From positions 12,735,206-12,799,205 of the forward strand of contig CM060105.1 in NCBI GenBank assembly GCA_030522415.1: DNA of 64,000 bases, given 5' to 3'. The notes under the pieces are model-generated. The model made no database searches. It was not told the DNA's origin and saw nothing but the letters and a program-made list of their open reading frames with translations. This DNA comes from Channallabes apus. Lineage: Eukaryota; Chordata; Actinopteri; Siluriformes; Clariidae. Shown piece by piece: positions 1-11,520 of this stretch (its first letter is position 1; each line of letters begins with the position of its first letter). Position numbers and translations under genes: made by a program.

Positions 1-545
1 ACAATCAAACTATTTTTTCTAAGCCAGAAGAAGATGGTTGTGTTTACAGTTTATTATGTGGTAAATTGTTTAAAGCATTCTAAACTCCTTCCCGAAACCT
101 TAAACCATCTCAGAATTGTATTAGATTTGTGCTTCGGCTAAAGAATGGATTAACAATAGCTATAGCCTCACAGATTAAATTAATGCTGAACATAACATTT
201 GATTTCTGTAAAGTCTGAGGTGACAGTTATGTGGTGCATTAGGAAGAAATTCTTACCGTATCACAAGGGTTGGAAGTGAACAAACGATCTGTATCTGCCT
301 TATACAAGCGCAACAGCAAGTATTGACACTGCTGAAGAAGGGGAAAACACAGAATATCAGAACCATAACTGTGACTTCTGTGTGTATATGTTTGTGTATG
401 TGTGTATGTGTGTGTACCAGGATATAGTTGGTAACAGGACTGCTCAAAGCGTCTTTCTTGCTCTTGTGAATCCAAATTTTATGGTTAGCATTAAACACAC
501 AGAAAGTACAAATCCACTTAACCCTGTGGATAGACACAAACATGC
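1..545. other. Unannotated flank, no gene seen
   Basis: AT-rich single-copy-looking sequence. I find no exon with usable splice borders and no recognisable repeat before the CA tract. Open frames reported here come from the neighbouring microsatellite. The missing 3' exons of the SP140-like gene on the minus strand could lie further left, outside the window. Confidence 0.5.
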
Positions 546-587
546 ACAAACACACACACACACGCACACACACACACACACACGCAC

Positions 588-657
<70 letters not shown>

Positions 658-658
658 C
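546..658. repeat. (CA)n microsatellite
   Basis: A long CA dinucleotide run with scattered CG interruptions. It gives open frames of His-Thr or Cys-Val repeats on both strands that are not genes. Confidence 0.97.
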
Positions 659-1291
659 AAAATCACCAAAATCAAAAACGCGACCGGGGTTATAATTTCC
701 TTAGATTCCTTAACTGAGAAATCTACTGTATATCATTTTATTATTATTGTTCCCAGTTCCTACATGTTTTTACACTTATTGAACTCTCCAGTACACTAGT
801 TGTCATAGAATTTCTGTCACACCCTCTTCCTCATATCATATGCAGTATGGTAATTTCATAGCTGTTATGATCTTTCTAGCTCAGTTAATCAGCAGTGACT
901 CACACACAGGGAGGCAGAGCTCCATCATTTTCTGTTTTCAACCATTCAAGACATATTAACCTTCATAATGTTATTATTTACTAATCCATCAAAATGATCT
1001 CGCTTGAGTGACCAACCGATTAAAACTGACAGACATAATATAAGATGTAGGATAATGTTCCTTTGATTTGATCAATTTCATGGATTTAATCACATAGAAC
1101 TACAGTATTTACTGCAATAATATTTGTCAAGTGGTTAAAATGGCAACTGCAGTAAGCTAGAGGATGATTGGGGCAGGATTCGTACTTTGAAAATTTTCAG
1201 TGGAGGAGAAGCAGACAGAATTTTGTGTAAAATTTTCCAATGTCTTTTTTTACAGCACTCTCACTCATTCACTCATTCATCATCTATACTA
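659..1291. other. Intergenic, no feature recognised
   Basis: AT-rich DNA with no supported exon, RNA gene or repeat that I can name. Confidence 0.5.
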
Positions 1292-1484
1292 CACTGTAAC
1301 AATTGATGTAAATTTACAGGACTTTTTTTACAGTTTCCGACTGTTTTTTCGAAATACTGTACATTACTGTAAAAGAAACAGCATTACTGTGATTTAAAGA
1401 CAAAGAAGAAGAACTGTAAATGTTGTATTTACAGTTTAATACACTACAGTATACAGTATTTAACTGTAAATTAGATAATCATGT

Positions 1485-1640
1485 GGGCCTCCGAGTGGCG
1501 CAGTAGGTTAAAGCGCTCGCCCTATCATCCGGAGATCGCAGGTTCGAACCCCAGGTGATATTCAATTGGACACGACTAGATTGGGGAGAAAATCGGGTGG
1601 AAAGAATTGGGCAGGACAAAAAATAAATATATGTTTTTAA
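1485..1640 (+). repeat. tRNA-headed SINE
   Basis: A tRNA-like head carries an A-box-like GAGTGGCGCAGTAGGTTAA (1493-1511) and a B-box GGTTCGAACCCC (1541-1552). A short non-tRNA body (GGGGAGAAAATCGGG) and an A-rich tail follow. The head is a pol III promoter relic, not a functional tRNA gene, because no cloverleaf 3' half with acceptor stem is present. Confidence 0.75.
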
Positions 1641-1668
1641 ATTATGTTAAAAATACAAGTTGTCCAAA

Positions 1669-1704
<36 letters not shown>

Positions 1705-1706
<2 letters not shown>

Positions 1707-2078
1707 CGGCACGGTGGTGTAGTGGTTAGCACTGTCGCCTTGCACCTCTAGGGTCTGGGTTTGATTCCCCGGCCAGGCTCGATTCCCGTCTCTGTGTGCA
1801 TGGAGTTTGCATGTTCTCCCCGTGCTTGGTGGGTTTCCTCCGGGTACTCCGGTTTCCTCCCACAGTCCAAAGACATGCAGGTTAGGCTAATTGGCATTCT
1901 CAAATTGCCCGTAGTGTGTGATTGGGTGTGTGAGTGTGTGTATGTGTGTGCCCTGCGATGGATTGGCACCCTGTCCAGGGTGTACCCCGCCTAGTGCCCG
2001 AAGTCTCCTGGGATAGGCTCCAGGTCCCCCGCGACCCTGAACACAGGATTAAGCGGTATAGAAGATGAATGAATGAAT
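1705..2078 (+). repeat. DANA/Mermaid-like SINE
   Basis: It begins GGCGGCACGGTGGTGTAGTG, continues with the well-known constant body (GTGCATGGAGTTTGCATG, GGTTTCCTCC, CACAGTCCAAAGACATGCAG) and ends in an (AATG)n tail after AAGCGGTATAGAAGATG. This composite SINE type is common in fish. Both flanks are AT dinucleotide runs. Open frames across it are not coding. Confidence 0.88.
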
Positions 2079-2093
2079 ATATATATATATATA

Positions 2094-3719
2094 CAGTGGT
2101 GTGAAAAACTATTTGCCCCCCTCCTGATTTCTTATTCTTTTGCATGTTTGTCACACAAAATGTTTCTGATCATCAAACACATTTAACTATTAGTCAAAGA
2201 TAACACAAGTAAACACAAAATGCAGTTTTTAAATGAGGGGTTTTATTATTTAGGGAGAAAAAAAATCCAAACCTACATGGCCCTGTGTGAAAAAGTAATT
2301 GCCCCCTGAACCTAATAACTGGTTGGGCCACCCTTAGCAGCAATAACTGCAATCAAGCGTTTGCGATAACTTGCAACAAGTCTTTTACAGCGCTCTGGAG
2401 GAATTTTGGCCCACTCATCTTTGCAGAATTGTTGTAATTCAGCTTTATTTGAAGGTTTTCTAGCATGAACCGCCTTTTTAAGGTCATGCCACAACATCTC
2501 AATAGAATTCAGCTCAGGACTTTACTAGGCCACTCCAAAGTCTTCATTTTGTTTTTCTTCAGCCATTCAGAGGTGCATTTGCTGGTGTGTTTTGGGTCAT
2601 TGTCCTGCTGCAGCACCCAAGATCGCTTCAGCTTGAGTTGACGAACAGATGGCCGGACATTCTCCTTCAGGATTTTTTGGTAGACAGTAGAATTCATGGT
2701 TCCATCTATCACAGCAAGCCTTCCAGGTCCTGAAGCAGCAAAACAACCCCAGACCATCACACTACCACCACCATATTTTACTGTTGGTATGATGTTCTTT
2801 TTCTGAAATCCTGCGTTACTTTTACGTCAGATGTAACGGGACACGCACCTTCCAAAAAGTTCAACTTTTGTCTCGTCGGTCCACAAGGTATTTTCCCAAA
2901 AGTCTTGGCAATCATTGAGATGTTTTTTAGCAAAATTGAGACGAGCCTTAATGTTCTTTTTGCTTAAAAGTGGTTTGCGCCTTGGAAATCTGCCATGCAG
3001 GCCGTTTTTGCCCAGTCTCTTTCTTATGGTGGAGTCGTGAACACTGACCTTAATTGAGGCAAGTGAGGCCTGCAGTTCTTTAGATGTTGTCCTGGGGTCT
3101 TTTGTGGCCTCTCGGATGAGTTGTCTCTGCACTCTTCGGGTAATTTTGGTCGGCCGGCCACTCCTGGGAAGGTTCACCACTGTTCCATGTTTTTGCCATT
3201 TGTGGATAATGGCTCTCACTGTGGTTCGCTGGAGTCCCAAAGCTTTAGAAATGGCTTTATAACCTTTACCAGACTGATACTGTAGATCTCAATTACTTTT
3301 GTTCTCATATGTTCCTGAATTTCTTTGGATCTTGGCATGATGTCTAGCTTTTGAGGTGCTTTTGGTCTACTTCTCTGTGCAAGGTACAGCTCCTATTTAA
3401 GTGATTTCTTGATTGAAACAGGTGTGGCAGTAATCAGGCCTGGGGGTGACTACAGAAATTGAACTCAGGTGTGATAAACCACAGTTAAGTTATTTTTTAA
3501 CAAGGGGGGCAATCACTTTTTCACACAGGGCCATGTAGATTTTGAGTTTTTTTTCTCCCTTAATAACGTAAACCTTCATTTAAAAACTGCATTTTGTGTT
3601 CAATTATGTTATCTTTGACTAATAGTTAACGGTTTTTGATGAGCAGAAACATTTAAGTGTGACAAACATGCAAAAGAATAAGAAATCAGGAGGGGGGCAA
3701 ATAGTTTTTCACACCACTG
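2094..3719 (-). mobile_element. Tc1-like DNA transposon, copy A
   Basis: A complete element between TA dinucleotides with long terminal inverted repeats that start CAGTGGTGTGAAAAACTATT and end with its complement. It is about 1.63 kb, the usual Tc1 size. Copies of the same family lie at 22011-24107 and 51931-53515. It sits inside the TA-flanked element at 1292-3956, so it is the younger of the two. Confidence 0.95.
2312..3338 (-). pseudogene. Tc1 transposase, broken by frameshifts
   Basis: Cut-and-paste transposase of the Tc1/mariner DDE superfamily. Reading leftwards there is a paired helix-turn-helix region ([17 protein letters not shown]), a GRPTKIT linker, then catalytic segments [11 protein letters not shown] (first D), [11 protein letters not shown] (second D) and a Glu-containing end ([10 protein letters not shown]). 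The reading is split into at least three frames (3240-2827, 2760-2509, 2497-2312), with an altered stretch just after the CVSRYI segment and a lost base before the third catalytic residue. The ATG is at 3338. No active protein can be made from this copy. Confidence 0.93.
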
Positions 3720-3721
3720 TA

Positions 3722-3727
3722 TATACA

Positions 3728-3780
<53 letters not shown>
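3722..3780. repeat. (AT)n microsatellite
   Basis: Pure AT dinucleotide run directly outside the right end of Tc1 copy A. Confidence 0.95.
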
Positions 3781-3784
<4 letters not shown>

Positions 3785-3958
3785 TTTGCCACTAAAATAC
3801 AGTAAACAGTACAATATCAGAGTAATAAACTGTATATCAAAATACAATTTACTGTAGTCTATTTCTACAGTACAAATACTGTAATAAAACAGCGTTTTAC
3901 TGGCAAAACTGCTGACAGTAATTTACTGTAATTTTACATGAAATTTTTTTACAGTGTA

Positions 3959-4035
3959 CTTTATCCTGTTAGGGTGGCAGGGAGCCTGGAGCCTATCATA
4001 GAAGACTTAGGGCACGAGGCGGGGTACACAGCACA
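3959..4035 (-). repeat. DANA-like SINE fragment
   Basis: About 75 bp matching the 3' region of the SINE at 7901-8267 (shared GGAGCCTATC, TTAGGGCACGAGGCGGGGTA). It abuts an L2 fragment and supplies the first residues of the open frame there. Confidence 0.6.
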
Positions 4036-4044
4036 TGCAGCTGT

Positions 4045-4867
4045 CTCCCTCCCTAGAGCCCTAAAATCTCCATTTATATGCTTCCTTTGGGTTCAATTCT
4101 TCGGAAACATAATATTAATTACCATTTTTACGCTGATGACCTCCAATTCTGATAAGACAGAGATATTACTTATTGGCCCAAAGACCAGCACACAACAGCT
4201 TTCACAATTCAGCCTGCGCTTAGAAGGATGTACTGTTACTACCAGCTCAGCAGTAAAAGACCTGGGCGTGATATTAGACAGTAACTTGTCTTTTGAAAAT
4301 CACATTTCAAATATCACAAAAACATCCTTTTTCCATCTTCGAAATATTGCTACACTTAGGAACATCTTATCCGTATCTGATGCAGAAAAACTAGTTCATG
4401 CATTCATGACCTCCAGACTGGACTATTGTAATGCATTACTAGGTGGTTGTCCTGCATCCTCAATAAACAAGCTTCAGTTAATCCAAAATGCAGCTGCCAG
4501 GGTTCTCACTAGATCCAGAAAATATGATCATATAACCCCAATATTATCATCCCTGCACTGGCTACCTGTTCAGTTTAGAATAAATTACAAAATAGTATTA
4601 CTTACATACAAGGCCTTAAATGGTTTAGCTCCCACATACCTAACCAGTCTTCTGATACGCTACAATCCACCACGCGCCTTAAGATCACAAAACTCCGGAC
4701 TTCTGGTAGTTCCCAGAATTTCAAAATCTACAAAAGGGGGTAGGGCTTTTTCATATTTAGCTCCAAAGCTTTGGAATAGCCTTCCAGACAGTGTTCGGGG
4801 AGCAGACACGGTTTCTCAGTTCAAAAGTAGACGCAAGACACATCGTTTTAATCTGGCATACACATAA
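4045..4867 (+). pseudogene. L2 reverse transcriptase C-terminal part, internally deleted
   Basis: The start is within the RT palm: the catalytic FYADD is present at about 4125. Compared with the copy at 61731-63080, some 45 codons are then missing and the reading resumes in frame at [15 protein letters not shown]. The rest matches the thumb/C-terminal region closely ([47 protein letters not shown]). The apparent start of the open frame at 3938 is an artefact of the SINE fragment. The endonuclease and most of the RT are absent. Confidence 0.88.
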
Positions 4868-5335
4868 CTCATCCCATAATCTCATACTTGCTGCTCCTGT
4901 GCTTCCAGTGATCCAGACCTCATCTGCCCTCTGCACCTACTGACTCGTCCCTATGCTGAACTGGACTTCATGTCAATTTAAATAATTTCTGTCATATTGA
5001 ATTTTCACCTGCACAACACACAAGATGTTATATCATTTCTATCTGTTATCGCCCAAATGAGGATGGGTTCCCTGTTGAGTCTGGTTCCTCTCAAGGTTTC
5101 TTCCTAATGCCATCTCAGGGAGTTTTTCCTTGCCACCGTCGCCGTCACCCTTGGCTTGCTCATCAGAGACATTTAATTCATTCGTCTCATTATTATTATC
5201 TGCACATTTTTCTCACACATCCACACTTCTAATTATTTTCTTTTCTATAATAATTATTATTATTTTTATTTTATTTTATTTTTTTATTTTTATTTATTTT
5301 ATTTATTTATTTATTTATTTTTAATTTTTTTATAT
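4045..5335 (+). mobile_element. L2-clade LINE, 5'-truncated copy
   Basis: The 3' part of an L2-type non-LTR retrotransposon, with the end of the pol frame and a long 3' UTR (TGGGTTCCCTGTTGAGTCTG, TTTTTCCTTGCCACCGTCGC) followed by an A/T-rich repetitive tail. It is very similar to the right-hand L2 at 60959-64000 on the other strand, so both come from one recently active family. Confidence 0.9.
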
Positions 5336-5397
5336 GCTTCTCACTTTGAGAAGCATATAAATACAGTTGTAAAGAGTAGCTTTTTTCATTTCAGATC

Positions 5398-5922
5398 ATT
5401 GGCTAAGGTGAAACACTTTTTATCCAGTAAAGACCTTGAAATTGTAATTCATGCGTTAATTTCTTCTCGTCTGGATTACTGTACCTCTCTGTACGTTGGC
5501 CTATACCTCAATCTACACTCTCTCGGTTACAGATGGTTCAAAATGCGGCAGCCAGATTCTTAACAGGTGCTAAGAAAAGGGATCACATCGCCCCAGTTCT
5601 TGCTTCATTGCAATGGATTCCTCTAAAATTTAGAATTGATTTTAATATTCTTCTTTTTGCATATAAGGCATTGCATAATTCTGCTCCAGACTATATCTGC
5701 AATCTTATCACACCCTATGCAGCTTCTAGGTCTTTAAGATCTAATGGTCAATTACTATTATCCGTCCCTCATTCACGTTGTAAAACGAAGGGTGATCGAG
5801 CTTTTTCATTAGTTTCCCCAAAACTCTGGAACAGTTTACGATTGCACATCAGAGCTTCTACATCATTGGACGTTTTTAAATCAAGCTTAAAGACTTATTT
5901 TTCCTCATTAGCATTTGGGTGA
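5398..5922 (+). pseudogene. L2-like RT C-terminal remnant
   Basis: Encodes the conserved C-terminal L2 segment (MVQNAAARFLTGAKKRDH, LASLQWIPLKFRIDF, FSLVSPKLWNSLR). It is clearly diverged from the copy just upstream. Upstream codons (5398-5532) read in the same style but contain breaks. No RT catalytic motif remains. Confidence 0.82.
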
Positions 5923-6067
5923 TGTTGTGCATATATTTTGCATAACTAATTTGTGTTAAATTGTTGTGTTATGAATTTTCTTTTTAATTCCTTTCATATT
6001 TGTTTTATCTTTTGCTGTTTATTTTTATTGTAAAGCACTTTGGATCAACTACGGCTGTGTTAAACCT

Positions 6068-7255
6068 TCTTCTTTCTTCTTCTTTGTCTTTCGGCTGTTC
6101 CCTTTCAGGGGTCGCCACAGCGAATCATCTGCCTCCATCTAACCCTATCCTCTGCATCCTCTTCTCTCACACCAACTAACTTCATGTCCTCTCTCACTGC
6201 ATCCATAAATCTCCTCTTTGGTCTTCCTCTAGACCTCCTGCCTGGCAGTTCCAACCTCAGCATCCTTCTACCGATATATTCACAATCTCTCCTCTGAACA
6301 TGTCCAAACCACCTCAATCTGGCCTCTCTGACTTTATCTCCAAAACATCTCACATGGGTTGTCCCTCTGATGAACTCATTCTTGATCCTATCCATCCTTG
6401 TCACTCCCAAGGAGAACCTCAACATCTTCAGCTCTGCTACCTCCAACTCTGCCTCCTGTCTTTTCTTCAGTGCCACTGTCTCTAAGCCGTAGAGCATCGC
6501 TGGTCTCACCACTGTCCTGTACACCTTTCCTTTCATTCTCGCCGATACTCTTTTATCACACAACACACCTGAAACTTTTCTTCACCCATTCCAACCTGCC
6601 TGTACCCGCCTCTTCACCTCCTTTCCACACTCTCCGTTGCTCTGGACCGTTGACCCTAAGTACTTAAAGTCCTGCACCTTCTTTGCCTCTGCTCCCTGTA
6701 GCCTCACCGTTCCTCTTGGGTTCCTCTCATTCTCACACATGTATTCCGTCTTGCTCCGGCTAACCTTCATTCCTCTGCTTTCCAGAGCGTACCTCCACCT
6801 CTCTAAGTTTTCTTCCACCTGTTCCCTGCTCTCGCTACAAAGCACAATGTCATCTGCAAACATCATACTCCATGGAGACTCCTGTCTAACCTCATCTGTC
6901 ATCCTGTCCATCACCAGAGCAAACAAAAAGGGGCTTAGAGCCGATCCTTGATGCAGACCCACCTCCACCTTGAACTCTTCTGTCACACCTACAGCACATC
7001 TCACCACTGTCTTAGCACCCTCATACATGTCCTGCACCACTCTAACATACTTCTCTGCCACTCCAGACTTCCTCATACAACACCACAGCTCCTCTCTCGG
7101 CACCCTGTCATATGCCTTCTCTAAATCTACAAAGACACAATGCAACTCTTTATTACCTTCTCTGTACTTCTCCATCAGCATCCTCAAAGCAAATACTGCA
7201 TCTGATGTACTCTTTCTAGGCATGAAACCATATTGCTGCTCACAAATGATGAGGT
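6068..7255 (-). mobile_element. RTE-type LINE, 5'-truncated insertion
   Basis: Inserted in the tail of the preceding L2 fragment with target-site duplications TGTGTTAAACCT at 6056-6067 and 7256-7267. Its 3' end has a TTCTTCTTTGTCTTTCGGCT repeat-like terminus. A decayed 3' end of the same family is at 56645-56950. Confidence 0.88.
6105..7255 (-). pseudogene. RTE-like reverse transcriptase fragment, one nonsense codon
   Basis: RT of an RTE-clade-like non-LTR element. Visible motifs are FVDLEKAYDRVPREELW, GLHQGSALSPFLFALVMD, MMFADDIVLCSES (catalytic FADD) and KVQDFKYLGSTVQSNGE, followed by the C-terminal MLYGLETVALKKRQEAE and RRSRGRPKRRFMDAVRED. The frame is continuous except for a stop (TGG to TGA) at about 6582-6584, after VQAGWNG. 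The endonuclease and N-terminal RT were lost by 5' truncation at insertion. Clade assignment is from motif memory. Confidence 0.85.
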
Positions 7256-7305
7256 TGTGTTAAACCTGTGCTCTATGAATAAAATTTGGCTTGACTTGAC
7301 TAAAT

Positions 7306-7851
7306 TATCTAGCTATGAGTATAAAAAGAGAAGACAGTATAGGCTGCATTAAATGCTCTAATATCATACATATAGTTTATATAAGAGTTTACATGCATGT
7401 GCACACAAAAGATGTGCCAAGTATGGCAAAGAAACTTTTCAGGCACACAAAACAGTCTTTTTTTTCCTCTTAAACTCTGTCTCTCTTATGTGTGTGCGCT
7501 TAAATTGTAATTTGGCTTGCTCAAATCCTTGCGCTTTCTCAGTATCTCTCAGTTGTACAAGAACAAATATTGGAAGACAGTTTCTTCAGATTGCCCTTAA
7601 CAATCAGGATTGGGCTTCTTCCAGTCTCTGATTGGTCGAAACATTAATGTGACACCATGTGATTTGACTTGTTGAGCAGCAGTGCTACCTTGTGTGGCTA
7701 TAGAAAGAGTTTGTACTGCAGTCGCAGTGGCCTGTGTTTGATACCCTATTTTGAGAAATTTTCCTGAATGATTGTTTTATATCATTAAGTGTACTTGGTT
7801 GGAGACTGTGGGACATATTGGCATTTTATATATATAACCCTTTTATATGGC

Positions 7852-7852
<1 letters not shown>
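7306..7852. other. Intergenic, no feature recognised
   Basis: No exon with the missing PHD cysteines was found here on the minus strand, and no repeat is obvious. Confidence 0.45.

Positions 7853-7900
<48 letters not shown>
7853..7900. repeat. (AT)n microsatellite
   Basis: AT dinucleotide run next to the tail of the following SINE. Confidence 0.95.
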
Positions 7901-7905
<5 letters not shown>

Positions 7906-8264
7906 TTCATTCATTCATTCATTCATTTTCTATACCGCTTTATCCTTCTATTCAGGGTTGCGGGGGGCCTGGAGCCTATCCCAGGTGGCTTAGGGCACAA
8001 GGCGGGGTACACCCTGGACAGGGTGCCAATCCATCGCAGGGCACACACTCATACGCACATTCACACACTCATTCACACACTACGGTCAATTTGGGAACAC
8101 CAATTAGCCTAACCTGCATGTCTTTGGACTGTGGGAGGAAACCGGAGTACCCGGAGGAAACCCACCAAGCACGGGGAGAACATGCAAACTCCATGCACAC
8201 AGAGACGGGAATCGAGCCTGGCCGGGGAATCGAACCCAGACCCTGGAGGTGCAAGGCGACAGTG

Positions 8265-8267
<3 letters not shown>
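7901..8267 (-). repeat. DANA/Mermaid-like SINE
   Basis: Reverse-oriented copy of the SINE at 1705-2078. The (ATTC)n run at 7901-7927 is the complement of its AATG tail, and the tRNA-like head is at the right, ending in an (AT)n run (8266-8298). It lies downstream (3') of the last visible exon of the SP140-like gene. Confidence 0.88.
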
Positions 8268-8301
<34 letters not shown>

Positions 8302-8506
8302 GCAGATATTGCCTCCTCTACTCAAGAAAACCTATTGTCCCCCTTCCAGGAGCCGGCCCTGATTGCCACAGTGAAATTGTGGGCAGCACGTTATTACAGA
8401 ACCTCAGACTGCAGAGTCAGTTCTGACCACAAATAACATAATTTCTGTTAGTTATATTGTATTAGTTGCATTACTTTTTAAAATCATATCTGATTTTCTT
8501 TCTCAC

Positions 8507-8634
8507 CCATCTGTGTTTGCCTGTAGAGTGGGTAAGTGGCAGTAATGGTGAAAATCTTGTAGACACTCATAACAGAACACCAGATCATTCTTTAAATGAC
8601 AAATGCAGCACACATCATCCTCATTCTCCTCCCT
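8507..8634 (-). CDS. Exon 13: first half of a PHD finger
   Basis: Acceptor is a pyrimidine tract plus TCAG before 8634; donor GTGAGA follows 8507. The exon reads in phase 0 and ends in phase 2. It begins [17 protein letters not shown] and continues [18 protein letters not shown]. That gives C-x2-C, C-x2-C and H-x2-C in correct PHD spacing, i.e. six of the eight zinc ligands. The final C-x2-C should be in the next exon, which I cannot find in the window. Confidence 0.85.
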
Positions 8635-11441
8635 CTGACTCAGAAAAAAAGAAAATGTAATTATTACATGCTTATACATTGTGTTATACAGTGCCCATAA
8701 TTATTCAACCCATATTAACAAATTTTGTAATGTTACAACATTTTTTGCAGATGCAATGTTCTTTTGAAGAAGAAGTGATCTGAGTCTGTAAATATGCTGA
8801 ATACTTATTTCATTAGATACAGTAGTACGGGATAGAAACACGTTTGGCTCCATTTAGAGCTGGTGCGGACTATATCTCCTAGCTTTGTAAAATCTAGCTA
8901 GTTATTCAAACAACCCATAACTTTACCCACCTTTACTTTGTCGCAAGGCTCAGTCCTGGAGCTTTCCGTACAGCCAAAGCTCACGGACTGCAATCAAATA
9001 AAAACATATATTTTACTGAATAAAACCATTACAAAATATTTAATTCATGATTTAACTGTAAAAAGAAAAATTAGAAACAGCACCTTCTGACCTCTGAATC
9101 TGTTGTCTGGCCACGGCAAATGACCCTCCTTTAAAAAAAAAGCAAGAAAAAAATTTTTTAAATGAAAATGTTTCATCCTAGTTGGTATTTTCCTACTGAT
9201 GGTCTACTTGTAAATTTACCGTAAACAGTTTCAGAAGTGGAGCGTTTTGGTAGCGGATTGTCTTTTTCCAGTTCTTGCTACTTCCTTTTCCTGAAAATCT
9301 CAAAAAGTCATTTGGAGTAAACCGGCAGCCCTCGGACAGGATACACCCTTTCCCTACAGGAACAAAATGTTATATAAATATCAATAATAATAATAAAAAA
9401 ATTTACAAAAAAAATAATGTGATAGTCTTCAACATTAATTCTGTACAATAATGAAGAGTATGACTACATGCCTTTGCTTGTTCATTTCTACTTATTGATT
9501 ACTAGTGTCAGTACCCCTCTTTGATGGGAAAAAAAGTTTGTAGATATAGTTAAAATAGTTAAAATTTGAGGGGAATTTCTTTCACATTGTTTGGTCCAGA
9601 TTTCCTCAATCCACATTTTAACATGTTCAAAATATATACAGCGGCAAGAAAAAGTTTGTGAACTTTTTGGAATGTCATTTTTTTTTTTTTTTGCATTAAT
9701 TTGTTACAAAGTAACAGACCTGCACATTGTTCAGGAGGAATTTTAGCCCATTCTCCCTGGCAGGACTGCTTTGGCTCTGTCATCTTTTCTAGGCATCTCA
9801 TATATGGCTCTCTTCAAGACATTCCACATCATATCTATTGAGTTGAGGTCTGGGCTCTGACTTGGCCACTCCAGAAGCAGATTTAGTTTTTCTGAAGCCA
9901 TTTTGTTGTGGACCTTCTCTGGTGCATTGCCCAATTTCTACAGAGTTTAGCTGACATATAGACATTCTCACATTATCCTAAAAAATTGTTTGATACACAT
10001 GGCAATTGATCTTCCCCTCAATGACTGCAACCTGGCCAGGCTCTGATGCAGCAAAGCATCACCATACTTTGCGTTGTGGATGATATTTTCATGATGACAT
10101 GCAGTTCTCTTTTTATGCCAGATTTAGTGCTGCGAGTTCTTTCCAAATAGTCCAATCTCAGTGCAAAAGAAAACATTTTGCCAATACTTTGTGGAGTGTT
10201 CATGTTTTTTTTTTTTTTCAAACTTTTTAGCTTACTTTAATTTTACATTTTAGTAAGCAGCGGCTTCCTTTTTGGTGTTCTGCCATGGACACCCTACTTG
10301 TTCAATATTTTGCATACTGTAGACTCATCAACACAGATGTTAGCCAGTTCCAATGATGCCTTCAAATCTCAAGGTTTTTTCCCCCTCATTGATACGTCTT
10401 TGTTGTGCTCTTTGTGTCATTTTGACTGGGCACCAAAATTTTGGTAGAAAAGCCACAGTCCCAAAGTGTCCCCATTTGTCTGTTAAATATAGCCTGGTGA
10501 ATTTCCAAAGTCTTTAAAATCACTTCATAAACCTTTCTTGCTTTATGTAAATCAACACTTCTTGATCATAGTTCCCTTTCAAGGCTCCACTCGATGCTGC
10601 GTGAAAACGCTATGGGAACCAGTTTGTCGCGTTGCCGGTCGTTGAAGCATGCTGTGAAAACACGCCAAAGTTTTTGGCTATATATAACCTCGACAGGTGA
10701 CGTCATCTGATTAGATGTAGGTGGAGGTTATAAAAACAGGTGAGCCGGCAACAACCTCAGATCATTTGTCTTCAGAGCCTTGTTGTGAAGCGTGCTTGTG
10801 ATAAACCAGCAAAATAAGAAGGTGTTTAACTCACCAATTTGACGAGTTTAAATCCCTCCGTGTGTGATAATCCATATCGGAGTGCGATCTCTACACTGCT
10901 TCGACTAGTGCTGTGCACGCCGCGCATTCCGTGAGAAGCTGCGAGCCGCCGTGCATTCCTGGCTTAAAACTCGTGCATCTGACAGAGCTGCGGCAGACGG
11001 AGGTAAGAAAACTCCTTTCTTCCGCGTTGTCATCACCTCTCTTGTTTACCGGAGATGAAAATAGCCTTAAGCACTTAAAAAAAAAAAAAAAAACCAAGCA
11101 GTAGATGGCAGCTTCTTCGGGTGGCCGGGGGGCGGAGCCTCAATGATGTTCATATGAGTTAACCCTTTCATGGAGTAAGCTGTATTCATGCTGTGTTTTT
11201 CCTGCCATCGACTTATTTGTTTATTTAAATATAGCCGATGTGGAAACGCGGGATTGTATGATGACGCCCAGATAGCAGAGACGCTTCACAGGCTATCTCT
11301 CTCCTGGGACATCATCCTCCCTGGTAAGCTTATACTTCCTTTCTAGCTGTGTAGACTTTTATCTTCCCTGGAGGGAAAAGCTTTTCAGGCAGTGGGTCAG
11401 CTTGGTGCTCCACTGCACACAGGTGGTCAGACTGATTTAAA

Positions 11442-11520
<79 letters not shown>

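Larger units (their letters stand above)
1292..3956. mobile_element. TA-flanked inverted-repeat element (MITE-like), heavily nested
   Basis: The ends read CACTGTAA on the left and TTACAGTG on the right, each flanked by TA, the target preference of Tc1/mariner-type elements. The outer arms (1292-1480 and 3781-3956) are rich in ACTGTA/TACAGT half-sites and encode nothing. A tRNA-type SINE, a DANA-like SINE, a Tc1 element and AT runs sit between the arms, so those are later insertions. The same terminal sequence bounds another element at 47285-48963. Confidence 0.65.
5340..7305 (+). mobile_element. Second L2-related LINE fragment, split by an RTE insertion
   Basis: A 3' end of a different L2-like subfamily. 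The body is 5340-6067, and the tail resumes at 7268 (GTGCTCTATGAATAAAATTT) after an insertion of 1188 bp. The interruption is bounded by a perfect 12-bp duplication of TGTGTTAAACCT. Confidence 0.85.

Noticed and set aside
444..675. Open frames of Cys-Val or His-Thr repeats around 253-799
   Set aside because: They are translations of the (CA)n microsatellite on both strands.
1500..1570. Possible tRNA gene from A- and B-box-like sequences
   Set aside because: The tRNA-like head is joined to a SINE body with no acceptor-stem 3' half; the same applies to 45183-45362.
1748..2154. Small ORFs in the DANA-like SINEs (also 7818-8426)
   Set aside because: The SINE consensus gives the same open frames in every copy; they are not genes.
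2509..3240. Helix-turn-helix/DDE ORFs as host regulatory genes
   Set aside because: They lie between Tc1 terminal inverted repeats and are transposase pieces.
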